Shown: positions 24,678-33,405, numbered from the stretch's first letter. The stretch: 52,879 nucleotides of DNA from Thermoactinomyces sp. DSM 45891 (GCF_900119485.1 NZ_FPJZ01000016.1:10882-63760), one strand, 5' to 3'. Program-made: numbers and translations. The notes: a model not told the origin generated them from the letters alone.

Positions 24678-24872
24678 ATGGACCAGTTTTCTAATAGTTC
24701 AAAGCGTTTACTAGTTCCAGGAGCATCATCCGTGCTTAACCAGTTCAAAGAAGAAATCGCAGCTGAGTTAGGTGTAACCTTAGGTTCAGAAACATCAGCA
24801 CGTTCTAACGGATCGGTAGGCGGAGAAATCACAAAGCGCTTGATTGCTCAATCAGCGCAACAAATGAACTAA
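24678..24872 (+). CDS. Alpha/beta-type small acid-soluble spore protein
   Basis: The 64-residue protein contains LLVPGASSVLNQFKEEIAAELGV, then the conserved SVGGEITKRLI DNA-binding block. Alpha/beta SASPs coat forespore DNA, converting it to an A-like form that protects against UV and heat, and are degraded by GPR at germination; EIAAELGV covers the usual cleavage region. ATG 24678 follows AAGGAGGTGATAGTT; a longer frame to 24612 begins before the probable promoter. It is a monocistronic unit between two terminators, not found at this locus in B. subtilis. Confidence 0.96.
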   Translation: MDQFSNSSKRLLVPGASSVLNQFKEEIAAELGVTLGSETSARSNGSVGGEITKRLIAQSAQQMN

Positions 24873-24880
24873 GTCATTCG

Positions 24881-24915
24881 GACAGCTATTTACGGTCAGA
24901 GGTAGATAGCTGTTT
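24881..24915 (+). terminator. Terminator of the SASP gene
   Basis: GACAGCTAT and ATAGCTGT form an 8-bp stem around a 15-nt loop, followed by TTTT. Confidence 0.75.
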
Positions 24916-24922
24916 TACTTTG

Positions 24923-24952
24923 TTCATAAATAGGCATCTTTAGTCATATGGT
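24923..24952 (+). promoter_or_regulatory. Candidate SigE promoter for yqfC-yqfD
   Basis: TTCATAAA (near 24923-24930) and CATATGGT (24945-24952) are about 14 bp apart and resemble SigE -35 and CATACAnT -10 elements. yqfC and yqfD are mother-cell SigE genes in B. subtilis. The match is imperfect. Confidence 0.35.
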
Positions 24953-24978
24953 ACAACAAGGAGATGGAGGGGCGTCTT

Positions 24979-25260
24979 ATGAAGAAAAAATGGAATGGTC
25001 ACATGCGAGACTGGGCTTCAAAATGGCTAGACCTACCACCCGATGTAGCAAACGAAGTCCCTCGAATCGAATGGATCGGAAACGACCGATTACGTGTAGA
25101 AAATTATAAGAAAATTGAGGAATTAACAGAGAAATCAATCTCCCTTTCCACTAAATTGGGGTTTCTCGATATACAAGGTTCACGCATCGTAGTAAAAGTA
25201 ATTGACTCAGAAGTAGTGATTGTTGAAGGCGAAATTAAGGATGTCCGATATAGAAAGTAA
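24979..25260 (+). CDS. yqfC: Sporulation protein YqfC
   Basis: The 93-residue protein KKKWNGHMRDWASKWLDLPPDVANEVPRIEWIGND... ends with the beta-rich VVIVEGEIKDVRYRK typical of YqfC (YabP-like fold). It is needed for normal sporulation in B. subtilis, biochemical role unknown. ATG 24979 follows GGAGGGGCGTCTT. yqfD begins 19 bp downstream. Confidence 0.92.
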   Translation: MKKKWNGHMRDWASKWLDLPPDVANEVPRIEWIGNDRLRVENYKKIEELTEKSISLSTKLGFLDIQGSRIVVKVIDSEVVIVEGEIKDVRYRK

Positions 25261-25279
25261 GGAATAAGGGGCGAGAGCA

Positions 25280-26488
25280 TTGTTGGGAGTAAAAATGCCA
25301 AATCAGATTGAGGGAGAAATAACAATAGAGTGTCGAGGGGCAATGCTTACCCCTTTTTTAAATGATGTGGTACAAGCAGGAATTGTCCTGAAACAGATCG
25401 AGTGGAAACGAGATGAACTCGTTCAGATCACAATGCTCGTTCCAGATTTCAAGCGGGTTATTTCTCTCCTACGACAGCACGGATGTAAGATGAAAATTGT
25501 AAAAAAATCAGGATTACCATTTCTAGTAGCAAAAGCAATGCGTAGGAAGTTTTTTGCAATAGGAACTATTATATTTATTTCTTTGCTGTATATGATGAGC
25601 TCATTGGTCTGGAAAATAGATATACTAGGAAATGAGAAGATACCGACACAACTAATTCAAAATTTATTACAAAAAGAAGGGGTTTATCCGGGGCAATGGA
25701 AGGGGAAAATTCCTTCTCAAGAGGAGTTAAAACAGAATCTTCTAGATCAACTTCCTCAGGCGACATGGATTGGGATTCAAATGCAAGGAACTCGTGTCGT
25801 GGTGACAGTGGTAGAGAAAAAAGGGGTCGATCAAGCGACAGAGCCGACGAAGGTGGGGCCTGTTAATTTGGTCGCAAAGAAAGATGCTTTTGTTGTAGAT
25901 CTGGCAGTAGAAAAAGGGAATCCATTGGTGAAAGTAAATGACACTGTTCAAAGGGGGCAGGTTCTAGTTTCTGGTAAATATGGAGACCCTACCATTCAAG
26001 AAGGTGGCCAAATCGTTGGGGCCAAAGGAACCGTTATGGGTGAAGTGTGGTATGAGTCTAATATCGTGGTTCCAATGCAAATGGAGTATAAGAAATTTAC
26101 TGGCAATCGGCGAACGAAAACGGTTCCTATGATTGGAACTTGGCAAATTCGTAACCCTTTTAGCGAGGACCATCCATATCAGACGTTTGAAATCGTTTCA
26201 AATGAGAGCTTTTTACAGATTGGAAAGTGGCGTTTTCCAATTGGTTGGATTAAAGAAGAATACATGGAGACAGAACTTGAAAAAAGGGTCTTATCACCTG
26301 CTCAAGCGGTTGAGGCAGGAATGAGCCAAGCGAAAGCCGAAATCCTAAACGTTATCGGAAAAGACGGTCGAATTATCAGCCAAAAAATTTTGCAACAGTC
26401 TATAAAGAGTGGTAGAGTTTATTTAAAAATTAACTTTGATGTAGTGGAAAACATTGCGGTTTCGAAGCCGCTCCTTCAAGGAGAATAA
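25280..26488 (+). CDS. yqfD: Sporulation membrane protein YqfD
   Basis: The 402-residue protein has an N-terminal cytoplasmic domain, one membrane helix (FFAIGTIIFISLLYMMSSLVW, near residues 90-110) and a large exported C-terminal region beginning with a POTRA-like segment (IDILGNEKIPTQLIQNLLQKEGVYPG). The family belongs to the SigE regulon. The start is uncertain: TTG 25280 follows AAGGGGCGAG, whereas ATG 25295 follows GGGAGTAAAA. phoH follows after 5 bp. Confidence 0.94.
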   Translation: MLGVKMPNQIEGEITIECRGAMLTPFLNDVVQAGIVLKQIEWKRDELVQITMLVPDFKRVISLLRQHGCKMKIVKKSGLPFLVAKAMRRKFFAIGTIIFISLLYMMSSLVWKIDILGNEKIPTQLIQNLLQKEGVYPGQWKGKIPSQEELKQNLLDQLPQATWIGIQMQGTRVVVTVVEKKGVDQATEPTKVGPVNLVAKKDAFVVDLAVEKGNPLVKVNDTVQRGQVLVSGKYGDPTIQEGGQIVGAKGTVMGEVWYESNIVVPMQMEYKKFTGNRRTKTVPMIGTWQIRNPFSEDHPYQTFEIVSNESFLQIGKWRFPIGWIKEEYMETELEKRVLSPAQAVEAGMSQAKAEILNVIGKDGRIISQKILQQSIKSGRVYLKINFDVVENIAVSKPLLQGE

Positions 26489-26493
26489 AAACA

Positions 26494-27462
26494 TTGAATC
26501 TCGAAGAACATACTAAAAAAATTCAGCTTTCAAATCCAGAAGAAGCATTAAGCTTGTTCGGCCCCCAAGACCATTATCTAAAGCAAATTGAAGGCAGTAC
26601 AAGAGCCAAAATTTTTACTCGAAGTTCTGACATCACAATTACCGGGTCACAAGAAGACTTAGAGGTAGTCGGTCATTTATTTCGTGTCCTGTTAACATTA
26701 ATTCGCCAAGGCTTTCAATTAACAGAGCGAGATATTGTGTATGCAACTCGTCTGGCACAGCAGGGCACAGTAGATGAATTATTGGAGCTATATGGAGAAG
26801 AGATTGGTGTCTCTCATAAAAATCAAAAAGTGCGTGTAAAGACATTAGGACAGCGTCACTATGTAAGTGCGATGAAGAAACATGATATCGTTTTTGGTAT
26901 CGGTCCTGCTGGGACAGGAAAAACCTTTCTGGCAGTCGTTATGGCCGTTACAGCATTAAAAAATCACCATGTGAAGAAGATTGTCTTAACTAGGCCTGCT
27001 GTTGAGGCCGGGGAAAGCCTTGGCTTTTTGCCAGGGGATTTACAGGAAAAGGTGGACCCGTATCTACGTCCGTTATATGATGCATTGTATTTTATGTTAG
27101 GAAATGAACAAGTAACAAAGATGATGGAACGTGGTTTGATTGAAGTAGCTCCTCTCGCTTACATGCGTGGGAGAACGTTGGAAGATTCATTTATCATCTT
27201 AGATGAGGCCCAAAACACGACTCCAGAGCAAATGAAGATGTTTTTAACCCGGCTGGGGTTTGGCTCGAAGATGGTCGTAACAGGGGATGCCACGCAAGTT
27301 GATTTACCAAAAGGAAAAAAATCTGGATTACGAGAATCCGAACGCATCTTGAAGAAGATACCAGACCTAAAATTTGTCTACCTTGGTCAAGAAGATGTCG
27401 TCCGCCATTCATTGGTGCAGAAGGTAATTGAAGCGTATGAGCAAGACGAGATGGATATCTAG
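26494..27462 (+). CDS. phoH: PhoH-like ATPase
   Basis: The 322-residue protein has an N-terminal KH-like part and a RecA-like ATPase with Walker A GPAGTGKTFLAV, Walker B FIILDEAQNTTPEQM and VVTGDATQVDLP. It probably acts in RNA metabolism or ribosome maturation, consistent with its fixed neighbourhood with ybeY and era. The start is TTG 26494 after AAGGAGAATAAAAACA. It corresponds to B. subtilis yqfE/phoH. Confidence 0.95.
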   Translation: MNLEEHTKKIQLSNPEEALSLFGPQDHYLKQIEGSTRAKIFTRSSDITITGSQEDLEVVGHLFRVLLTLIRQGFQLTERDIVYATRLAQQGTVDELLELYGEEIGVSHKNQKVRVKTLGQRHYVSAMKKHDIVFGIGPAGTGKTFLAVVMAVTALKNHHVKKIVLTRPAVEAGESLGFLPGDLQEKVDPYLRPLYDALYFMLGNEQVTKMMERGLIEVAPLAYMRGRTLEDSFIILDEAQNTTPEQMKMFLTRLGFGSKMVVTGDATQVDLPKGKKSGLRESERILKKIPDLKFVYLGQEDVVRHSLVQKVIEAYEQDEMDI

Positions 27463-27494
27463 TGTTCAATGACTTGACAAGGAGCCGATCTAGG

Positions 27495-29639
27495 ATGAAA
27501 GGTAAAGAAATAGAACCATCTTTGTGGCTCGAGCGCTTACGAGAGACAGAGTTTTGGAAGACAAGCAAAAAAGTAACCATTCTTTTATACGCGATCTTTG
27601 GGATCGCGTTCTATTTGTTGCTTATTGGAAATGTACTCCCGATGCAGTATGAATTAAAAGAAGGAAGCATTAGCCCGAATACGATTACCGCCCCTGCAAC
27701 TATTATCGACGAAGTTGCCACGCAAAAGGCGAAAGAACGGGCGAAGCAAGGGGTTTCTCCAGTATTTACCAAAGATGATAAGGTAACAAATGATCAACTC
27801 GATCAGATCGAACGTTTTTTTAGTGAAGCAAAATCTACCTTATCTGAGAAATCGTTAAACGAAACAGAGAAAAAGAATAGAATCAAAGAAGTAATGGGGG
27901 GAAAGGAAGAAAAACTTAGCGAAGAGTTCTTTGGGAAATTAGTTCGTACCCCTGTCGATGATTTAACAGAGATCCGAGTGGGTACACGGGAAATTGTCGC
28001 GGAAATTATGGGGGATGGTGTTAAGGAGACAGAATTAGCAGAGAAGACGCGGGCTGTGGATCAAAAATTTTCTACCCTTTCTCCAAACTCCCGTTATTTA
28101 GTTCAAAGGCTAGCTAAATTTTATATCATTCCAAATGAATTTTCCGACGCTCCTAAGACAAAAGCTCTGCAAGAGGCGGCGATGAATAATGCTGATCTTG
28201 TTAAAATTGAGCAGGGACAAAATATAGTTACCAAAGGTCAAAAAATAACAGCTGATCAATATGAGAAGCTAACGAAGTTTAAGCTTCTTCGTTCGACGAA
28301 TCTTTGGGGCTCTTATATAGGACTAGCTCTGTTACTAATCATAGTGCTTATCTTTTTCTATCTCTATATTCAACGATTTCATCCTTCTGTGGCACATGAT
28401 AATTTTAAAATCATCATGTTCTTTCTTGTACTCACGATTTGTATGACGGGCATGAAACTCGTTGCAATTGGACAAAATTTGGATGAATGGAGCACTTTAG
28501 GTTACTTAAGTCCGGCCGCACTAGGCGGGATGCTAGTAACGTTATTACTAAACGTGGAGCTAGGCTTTTTATGTATCGTGTACCTCAGTATTGTTACTAG
28601 TATGTTTTTTAGTGGTGAAGGTCATCAACTATTTGATTTCCGCTTCGGTTTAGTTGCACTCATGGGTGGGGTGGTGAGTGCTTTTGCTCTATCAGGGGTC
28701 AAACGACGAAGTTCTGTGCTATATGCAGGAATCTATGGGTCGATTGCCTCTGTTGTTACGATCATGGCTTTATTTTTCATCTTTCCAGCGGAAGGATGGA
28801 GTACCATTTGGAGATCTCTCTCTTTGGGCTTGGCAGGAGGTATTTTCTGCTCTATTTTAACGATTGGATTCTTACCTGGTTTCGAATCTCTCTTCGGGAT
28901 TTTGTCCCCTCTCCGCTTATTAGAACTGAGTAATCCAAATCATCCATTGCTAAAGAAACTACTCTACGATGCCCCTGGCACCTATCATCATAGTGTTATT
29001 GTAGGGAATTTAGCAGAGGCGGGAGCAGAGGCGATCGGGGCAAATGGGCTTTTAGCTCGGGTAGGTGCTTATTACCATGATTTAGGGAAAACCAAACGGC
29101 CTCAATTTTTTATTGAAAATCAGATTGGGAAAGAAAATCCTCATGATAAAATTTCGCCTAACTTGAGTAAGACGATCATTATCTCGCATACGCGTGATGG
29201 GGTTGAGATGCTAAAGAAATATCGAATCCCTGAGCCGATTCAAGATATTGCAGCCCAGCATCATGGTACAACCCTGATCAAATATTTTTATTTCAGGGCG
29301 CTCGAAGCAACGGACGGGATGAATGTGCTTGAGGAAGATTATCGTTATCCGGGTCCTAAACCTCAGTTTAAAGAGGCTGCGATTGTGGGGATTGCAGACT
29401 GTGTGGAAGCGGCCGTTCGGTCAGTAGCTAAACCAACACCATCACGGATTGAAGGGGTCATCAAAAAAATTATTCAACAAAGACTGGAAGATGGCCAATT
29501 TGACGAATGTGACTTGACGATTAAGGAATTAGACCTTATTGCTCAGGCGATGTGTGCCACTCTGCAGGGAATCTTTCATAATCGAATCGAATATCCAGAG
29601 AGTCCAACTCTAACTGGTAAAGGAGCGAAGCAACATTGA
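27495..29639 (+). CDS. pgpH: Cyclic di-AMP phosphodiesterase PgpH (7TMR-HD)
   Basis: The 714-residue protein has an N-terminal membrane helix (near 25-45), an extracellular 7TMR-HDED domain, seven membrane helices (about 270-480) and a cytoplasmic HD domain with HHSVIVGNLAEA, the HD pair His528-Asp529 (YYHDLGKTKRP), HTRDG and the late His/Asp motifs. It hydrolyses c-di-AMP to pApA. I prefer ATG 27495, 10 bases after AAGGAG; GTG 27462 overlaps the phoH stop and has no clear ribosome-binding site. ybeY overlaps its end by 4 bp. Confidence 0.95.
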   Translation: MKGKEIEPSLWLERLRETEFWKTSKKVTILLYAIFGIAFYLLLIGNVLPMQYELKEGSISPNTITAPATIIDEVATQKAKERAKQGVSPVFTKDDKVTNDQLDQIERFFSEAKSTLSEKSLNETEKKNRIKEVMGGKEEKLSEEFFGKLVRTPVDDLTEIRVGTREIVAEIMGDGVKETELAEKTRAVDQKFSTLSPNSRYLVQRLAKFYIIPNEFSDAPKTKALQEAAMNNADLVKIEQGQNIVTKGQKITADQYEKLTKFKLLRSTNLWGSYIGLALLLIIVLIFFYLYIQRFHPSVAHDNFKIIMFFLVLTICMTGMKLVAIGQNLDEWSTLGYLSPAALGGMLVTLLLNVELGFLCIVYLSIVTSMFFSGEGHQLFDFRFGLVALMGGVVSAFALSGVKRRSSVLYAGIYGSIASVVTIMALFFIFPAEGWSTIWRSLSLGLAGGIFCSILTIGFLPGFESLFGILSPLRLLELSNPNHPLLKKLLYDAPGTYHHSVIVGNLAEAGAEAIGANGLLARVGAYYHDLGKTKRPQFFIENQIGKENPHDKISPNLSKTIIISHTRDGVEMLKKYRIPEPIQDIAAQHHGTTLIKYFYFRALEATDGMNVLEEDYRYPGPKPQFKEAAIVGIADCVEAAVRSVAKPTPSRIEGVIKKIIQQRLEDGQFDECDLTIKELDLIAQAMCATLQGIFHNRIEYPESPTLTGKGAKQH

Positions 29640-30106
29640 GTGTAGTCATCGATCTTACAGTTGAAATCGAAGTAACCAAGGAGCAACAGGAAGCGATCAA
29701 TATCATTGATTCTTGTCTACAACAAGCAGCCACAGTGGAAGAAATACCAGATGTTCAAGTATCCATTACCATTACCAATAACCAAGAAATTCAGGAGATC
29801 AATGCGGAGCATAGAGGGATAGATCGCCCTACGGACGTTTTATCATTCCCGCTCTATGAAGCGGATGAAGAATGGATGCTCGAAGAAGGAGAAGAAGCAG
29901 TTGCCATAGGGGATGTCGTGATTTCACTTGATCGTGCGATTGAACAGGCAAATGATTATGGTCACTCTTTATCGAGAGAAATGGGCTTTCTAGCTGTGCA
30001 TGGCTTTCTACACTTACTGGGATACGACCATGAAACGCCAGAGCAGGAGAAGGAAATGTTTCGTAGCCAAGAACTCATCTTAGACAAAGTGGGTTTAAGG
30101 AGGTAA
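29636..30106 (+). CDS. ybeY: Endoribonuclease YbeY (rRNA maturation)
   Basis: The 156-residue metalloprotein has the zinc motif HGFLHLLGYDH (HxxxHxxGxDH) and RPTDVLSFPL. YbeY takes part in 16S rRNA 3'-end maturation and 70S quality control, often with Era, encoded three genes on. The start is TTG 29636, overlapping the pgpH stop as TTGA, after AAAGGAGCGAAGCAACA. Confidence 0.96.
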   Translation: MSVVIDLTVEIEVTKEQQEAINIIDSCLQQAATVEEIPDVQVSITITNNQEIQEINAEHRGIDRPTDVLSFPLYEADEEWMLEEGEEAVAIGDVVISLDRAIEQANDYGHSLSREMGFLAVHGFLHLLGYDHETPEQEKEMFRSQELILDKVGLRR

Positions 30107-30117
30107 CCTCTCATCTT

Positions 30118-30813
30118 ATGAAATGGGTGACCAAGGTATTAAATAGCTTTCGCTACGCATTGGAAGGACTTCGTTATACTGTAGTCACACAGCGCAATAT
30201 GCGAATTCATTTTGTAGTAGCGCTCGCGGTACTAGTCGTTAGTCTGTATCTTCCGTTAAGTAAATTCGAAGTGCTGGTACTGTTCGTCTCGATTGTGCTA
30301 GTATTATTTGCTGAGCTATTAAATACGGTGATTGAAGTGATTGTGGATATGGTGACCGAAGAGTACCATCCACTAGCCAAAATAGCGAAGGATGTAGCCG
30401 CAGGAGCTGTTTTGTTGACAGCTGGACTTGCTGTAATCGTCGGAATTAGTGTATTTTATCCTTATCTCAATATGTTGTTTCATCAAGTGTATAGTACTCA
30501 AAAGGCTCTTTATCCTGCAAACATTGGTTTAGCGGCACTTATTGCATTTGATTTCTTTTTGACTCTGATGGTGAAGGCATGGGTTCATCGTATGAGAAAG
30601 CCAGAATTGGAGCCTAGCATGACTACTTCATTGTCGGTTTGTGTAGCAACGTTAATTGTGGCGGTCATCGGCAACTTAACGATTACACTGATGGTTTTGT
30701 GTTTGATTCTTCTATTTTTAGGGACAAGGGCCAGGGTGCAAAAACCTACACCCATTTTCTTTGGAGCGGTTCTAGGACTGGTTGTGGCGCTCATGGGTGT
30801 CCAACTGTTATAA
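30118..30813 (+). CDS. dgkA: Undecaprenol kinase (DgkA family) fused to a degenerate PAP2-like membrane domain
   Basis: Residues 1 to about 120 form a DgkA/UndK trimeric membrane kinase with NSFRYALEGLRY and the catalytic AELLNTVIEVIVDMVTEEYHPLAKIAKDVAAGAVLL. In Gram-positives this phosphorylates undecaprenol. The B. subtilis enzyme ends near 134 residues; this one has about 110 more with three or four helices. In position and pattern the extension resembles the PAP2-phosphatase tail of DgkA-PAP2 fusions. However, PSGH reads PSMT and SRxxxGxH reads TRARVQKP, so the catalytic Arg/His/Asp set appears lost. It lies between ybeY and cdd, as in B. subtilis. Confidence 0.9.
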   Translation: MKWVTKVLNSFRYALEGLRYTVVTQRNMRIHFVVALAVLVVSLYLPLSKFEVLVLFVSIVLVLFAELLNTVIEVIVDMVTEEYHPLAKIAKDVAAGAVLLTAGLAVIVGISVFYPYLNMLFHQVYSTQKALYPANIGLAALIAFDFFLTLMVKAWVHRMRKPELEPSMTTSLSVCVATLIVAVIGNLTITLMVLCLILLFLGTRARVQKPTPIFFGAVLGLVVALMGVQLL

Positions 30814-30836
30814 GTGAATATAAGGAAGGTAATAAG

Positions 30837-31232
30837 ATGAAAAAGTTAATAGAATTAGCGATTGAAGCAAGGCAAAATGCGTATGTACCGTATTCAAAAT
30901 TTCCAGTTGGAGCGGCCCTTCTAGCTGCGGATGGTACTATATTTAAAGGGTGTAATGTTGAAAATGCTTCCTTTGGCCTAACAAACTGTGCAGAACGAAC
31001 TGCGATTTTTAAAGCGGTTTCAGAGGGAGTTCATGGTTTTGAAGGAATTGCAATTGTAGCAGATACAAAGGGACCTGTGTCACCGTGTGGAGCTTGTCGT
31101 CAGGTGTTATCCGAGCACTGTGCCCCTGAAATGAAAGTATGGCTGACAAACTTACATGGAGAAGTACAAGAAACAACGGTCGGGGAGCTACTGCCGGGTG
31201 CTTTTGTTAAGGGGGATTTGCACGTTGAGTAA
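30837..31232 (+). CDS. cdd: Cytidine deaminase
   Basis: The 131-residue homotetrameric-type enzyme has NVENASFGLTNCAERTAIFKAV (zinc Cys and catalytic Glu, CAE) and GPVSPCGACRQVL (PCxxC). It deaminates cytidine and deoxycytidine. ATG 30837 follows AAGGAAGGTAATAAG; the longer frame reaches back into dgkA. The stop overlaps the era start. Confidence 0.97.
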   Translation: MKKLIELAIEARQNAYVPYSKFPVGAALLAADGTIFKGCNVENASFGLTNCAERTAIFKAVSEGVHGFEGIAIVADTKGPVSPCGACRQVLSEHCAPEMKVWLTNLHGEVQETTVGELLPGAFVKGDLHVE

Positions 31233-32136
31233 AAAAATACATAAATCTGGTTTTGTTGCCTTAATTGGACGTCCCAATGTAGGCAAATCTACTTTAATGA
31301 ATTACTTGATTGGTCAAAAAGTTGCGATTATGTCAGATAAACCTCAGACAACTCGTAACCAAATACGTGGCGTTTTAACCAATGAAGAAGGCCAAATTGT
31401 ATTTTTGGATACGCCAGGAATTCATAAACCACAATCTCGTTTAGGGGAGTGGCTCGTGAAGACCGCGCAGAATACACTTGCTGAAGTGGATTTGGTTTTG
31501 TTTTTAGTGGATGCAGGAGAAGGTTTAGGTGCAGGCGATCGCTATATCATGGAGAATCTAAAGGGCGTACGGACACCAGTATTTCTCGTAGTGAATAAGA
31601 TAGATCAAGTTCATCCAGATAAACTTTTTCCCATCATCGATGAGTATAGGAAAATCCATAATTTCACAGAGATTGTCCCTATTTCAGCTTTGAAGGGGAA
31701 CAATACCAATACATTGACAAGTGTGATCTTTGAGCATCTACAGGAGGGACCAGCCTACTATCCATCGGATCAAGTGACAGATCACCCAGAGAGGTTTATA
31801 GTTGGGGAGCTGGTCCGTGAAAAAGTATTAGAGCTGACAAAAGAAGAGATTCCTCATTCTGTTGCAGTGGTTGTTGAGGAAATGAGCATCCGTGAAAATC
31901 AGCAGACGATCTATATTCGAGCTGAGATCTATACGGAACGTACTTCGCAAAAAGGGATTTTGATCGGTAAACAAGGTGCGTTGTTAAAAGAAGTAGGAAA
32001 ACGGGCACGTGCGGAAATTGAACCCCTACTCGGATATAAAGTCTTTCTTGATTTATGGGTGAAGGTAAAAAAAGACTGGAGAAATGCAGATTTCTATATA
32101 CGGCAATTTGGTTATCGGGATGAAGATTATTCATAA
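31225..32136 (+). CDS. era: GTPase Era
   Basis: The 303-residue protein has G motifs GRPNVGKST, the effector TTRNQIRG, DTPGIH and NKID, plus a C-terminal KH domain ending AKKD-like VKVKKDWRNADFYIRQFGY. Era binds the 3' end of 16S rRNA during 30S assembly. TTG 31225 follows AAGGGGG and gives the length of B. subtilis Era; it overlaps cdd by 8 bp. Confidence 0.97.
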   Translation: MSKKIHKSGFVALIGRPNVGKSTLMNYLIGQKVAIMSDKPQTTRNQIRGVLTNEEGQIVFLDTPGIHKPQSRLGEWLVKTAQNTLAEVDLVLFLVDAGEGLGAGDRYIMENLKGVRTPVFLVVNKIDQVHPDKLFPIIDEYRKIHNFTEIVPISALKGNNTNTLTSVIFEHLQEGPAYYPSDQVTDHPERFIVGELVREKVLELTKEEIPHSVAVVVEEMSIRENQQTIYIRAEIYTERTSQKGILIGKQGALLKEVGKRARAEIEPLLGYKVFLDLWVKVKKDWRNADFYIRQFGYRDEDYS

Positions 32137-32228
32137 TAAAACTTGCCAATTTTTCCATCTCATATGAATCCCCTTCTTCGGTCATCTTAAGAATGTACAG
32201 GTACATCAAGCAGAAAGGACGATGCTAG

Positions 32229-32360
32229 ATGCGTAATTTCTCGTGGCATTGCTTCTCTACGACTGGCGATATCGAAGCCTATTTACTTTATAAAGAGTGT
32301 GAGGCGTTGGCTGGTGGATGTGACCAGAGACTGGTTGAGGATGAAGAAGAAGAAGGGTAG
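32229..32360 (+). CDS. yqzL: YqzL-family small protein
   Basis: A 43-codon gene: MRNFSWHCFSTTGDIEAYLLYKE then an acidic tail ending DEEEEEG-like. The FSW-x2-FS-x-TG-x3-YLL-x-KE pattern matches the YqzL family of spore formers, which lies between era and recO in B. subtilis, exactly as here. AAAGGACGATGCTAG precedes the ATG. Function is unknown. Its two extra Cys (residues 8, 24) and Cys31 are notable for such a small protein. Confidence 0.85.
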   Translation: MRNFSWHCFSTTGDIEAYLLYKECEALAGGCDQRLVEDEEEEG

Positions 32361-32373
32361 AAAGGGCTAGCCA

Positions 32374-33150
32374 ATGTTAGTAAAGATTGAGGGAATTGTC
32401 ATTAGGGCACGTTCATTTGGTGAGAGTAATCAAGTGGTTCAAGTTTACTCAGAGAACCTGGGAAAGCTTTCTTTTGTTGCACGGGGTGCCAAGAAAACAA
32501 GAAGTCGGTTTGGTGCGTTGACACAACCTTTTACGATTGCCGACTTTGTCTGTTTTTCAAGTGGAAACGGTCTTCCGACATTAAACCAAGCAGACCTTGT
32601 CCATTCCCATCAAGCAATTAGGCAAGATCTACTACGAACTTCATATGGAGCATACTGGTTAGACTTAGTTGACCATCTCTTTGAGGAGAAGGAACCGAAC
32701 CCGGGTTTATATCGCTTTTTAAAAACAGCTTTCAATTGGTTAGAACAAGAAAAGGACCCAGATATACTTACACGTATGGTTGAATGTAAAATGATGGCTG
32801 CTGGTGGCTATCGACCTATCTTACATGCGTGTGCTCACTGTGGCTCTGAGGAACGCCGTCCTGTTACTTTTAGCATTTATCAGGGCGGTTTTCTATGTGA
32901 TGCATGTAAACACATTGATTCTCACTCTCTTCCTTTATCTGATACAACTATTCGCATTCTTCCTGTTCTGGTGAATCTTCCGATCGATCGACTGGGGGAA
33001 ATCACGATAAAAGAAGAGACGAAGCAACAGTTGGAGAGAGTGATCAGATCGTTTTTGATGGAGCATGTAGGAGTTCGGCTCAAGTCATGGGATATTTTGG
33101 AACAGATGCGGAAAGTATGGATGGATTCGGGTGAGGGTTCTACTACTTAA
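32374..33150 (+). CDS. recO: DNA repair protein RecO
   Basis: The 258-residue protein has an N-terminal OB fold (VKIEGIVIRARSFGESNQVVQVYSENLGKLSFVARGAKKTRS) and a C-terminal zinc finger (CAHCGSEE ... CDACKH). RecO loads RecA on SSB-coated single strands with RecR. It starts 13 bp after yqzL with a modest ribosome-binding site (AAAGGGC). Confidence 0.96.
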   Translation: MLVKIEGIVIRARSFGESNQVVQVYSENLGKLSFVARGAKKTRSRFGALTQPFTIADFVCFSSGNGLPTLNQADLVHSHQAIRQDLLRTSYGAYWLDLVDHLFEEKEPNPGLYRFLKTAFNWLEQEKDPDILTRMVECKMMAAGGYRPILHACAHCGSEERRPVTFSIYQGGFLCDACKHIDSHSLPLSDTTIRILPVLVNLPIDRLGEITIKEETKQQLERVIRSFLMEHVGVRLKSWDILEQMRKVWMDSGEGSTT

Positions 33151-33356
33151 GCGAAGTTCACATACTAAATAAGACCAGAAATTTAAGTCCTAAGTACCTA
33201 AGCATCTAAGATCTAAGTACCGTAAGACCAGCTTGTATTTGTATTAGGGCTCGGACAATGCTGTGGGATCGGTACTGAGCGGGTACAGACTCTCCGGCCT
33301 CGATTAAGCAACAGTCCTGTCTAAACGACACCGATTAAGAAACTTTCTGGTCGTCC
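33151..33356 (+). other. recO-glyQS spacer with short repeats, no gene seen
   Basis: No ORF with a ribosome-binding site and no terminator is visible. The sequence has several copies of CTAAG(T/A) between 33187 and 33225 and two copies of CGATTAAG about 30 bp apart (33301 and 33332). AAGACCAG also occurs twice. Confidence 0.5.
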
Positions 33357-33385
33357 TTGACACTCCAGATTATTTCCACTACATT
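33357..33385 (+). promoter_or_regulatory. SigA promoter of the glyQS T-box unit
   Basis: TTGACA (33357-33362), 17 bp, TACATT (33380-33385). Transcription would begin about 12 bases before T-box stem I. Confidence 0.75.
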
Positions 33386-33405
33386 TAAAGGTACAATCGA
33401 ATGAC

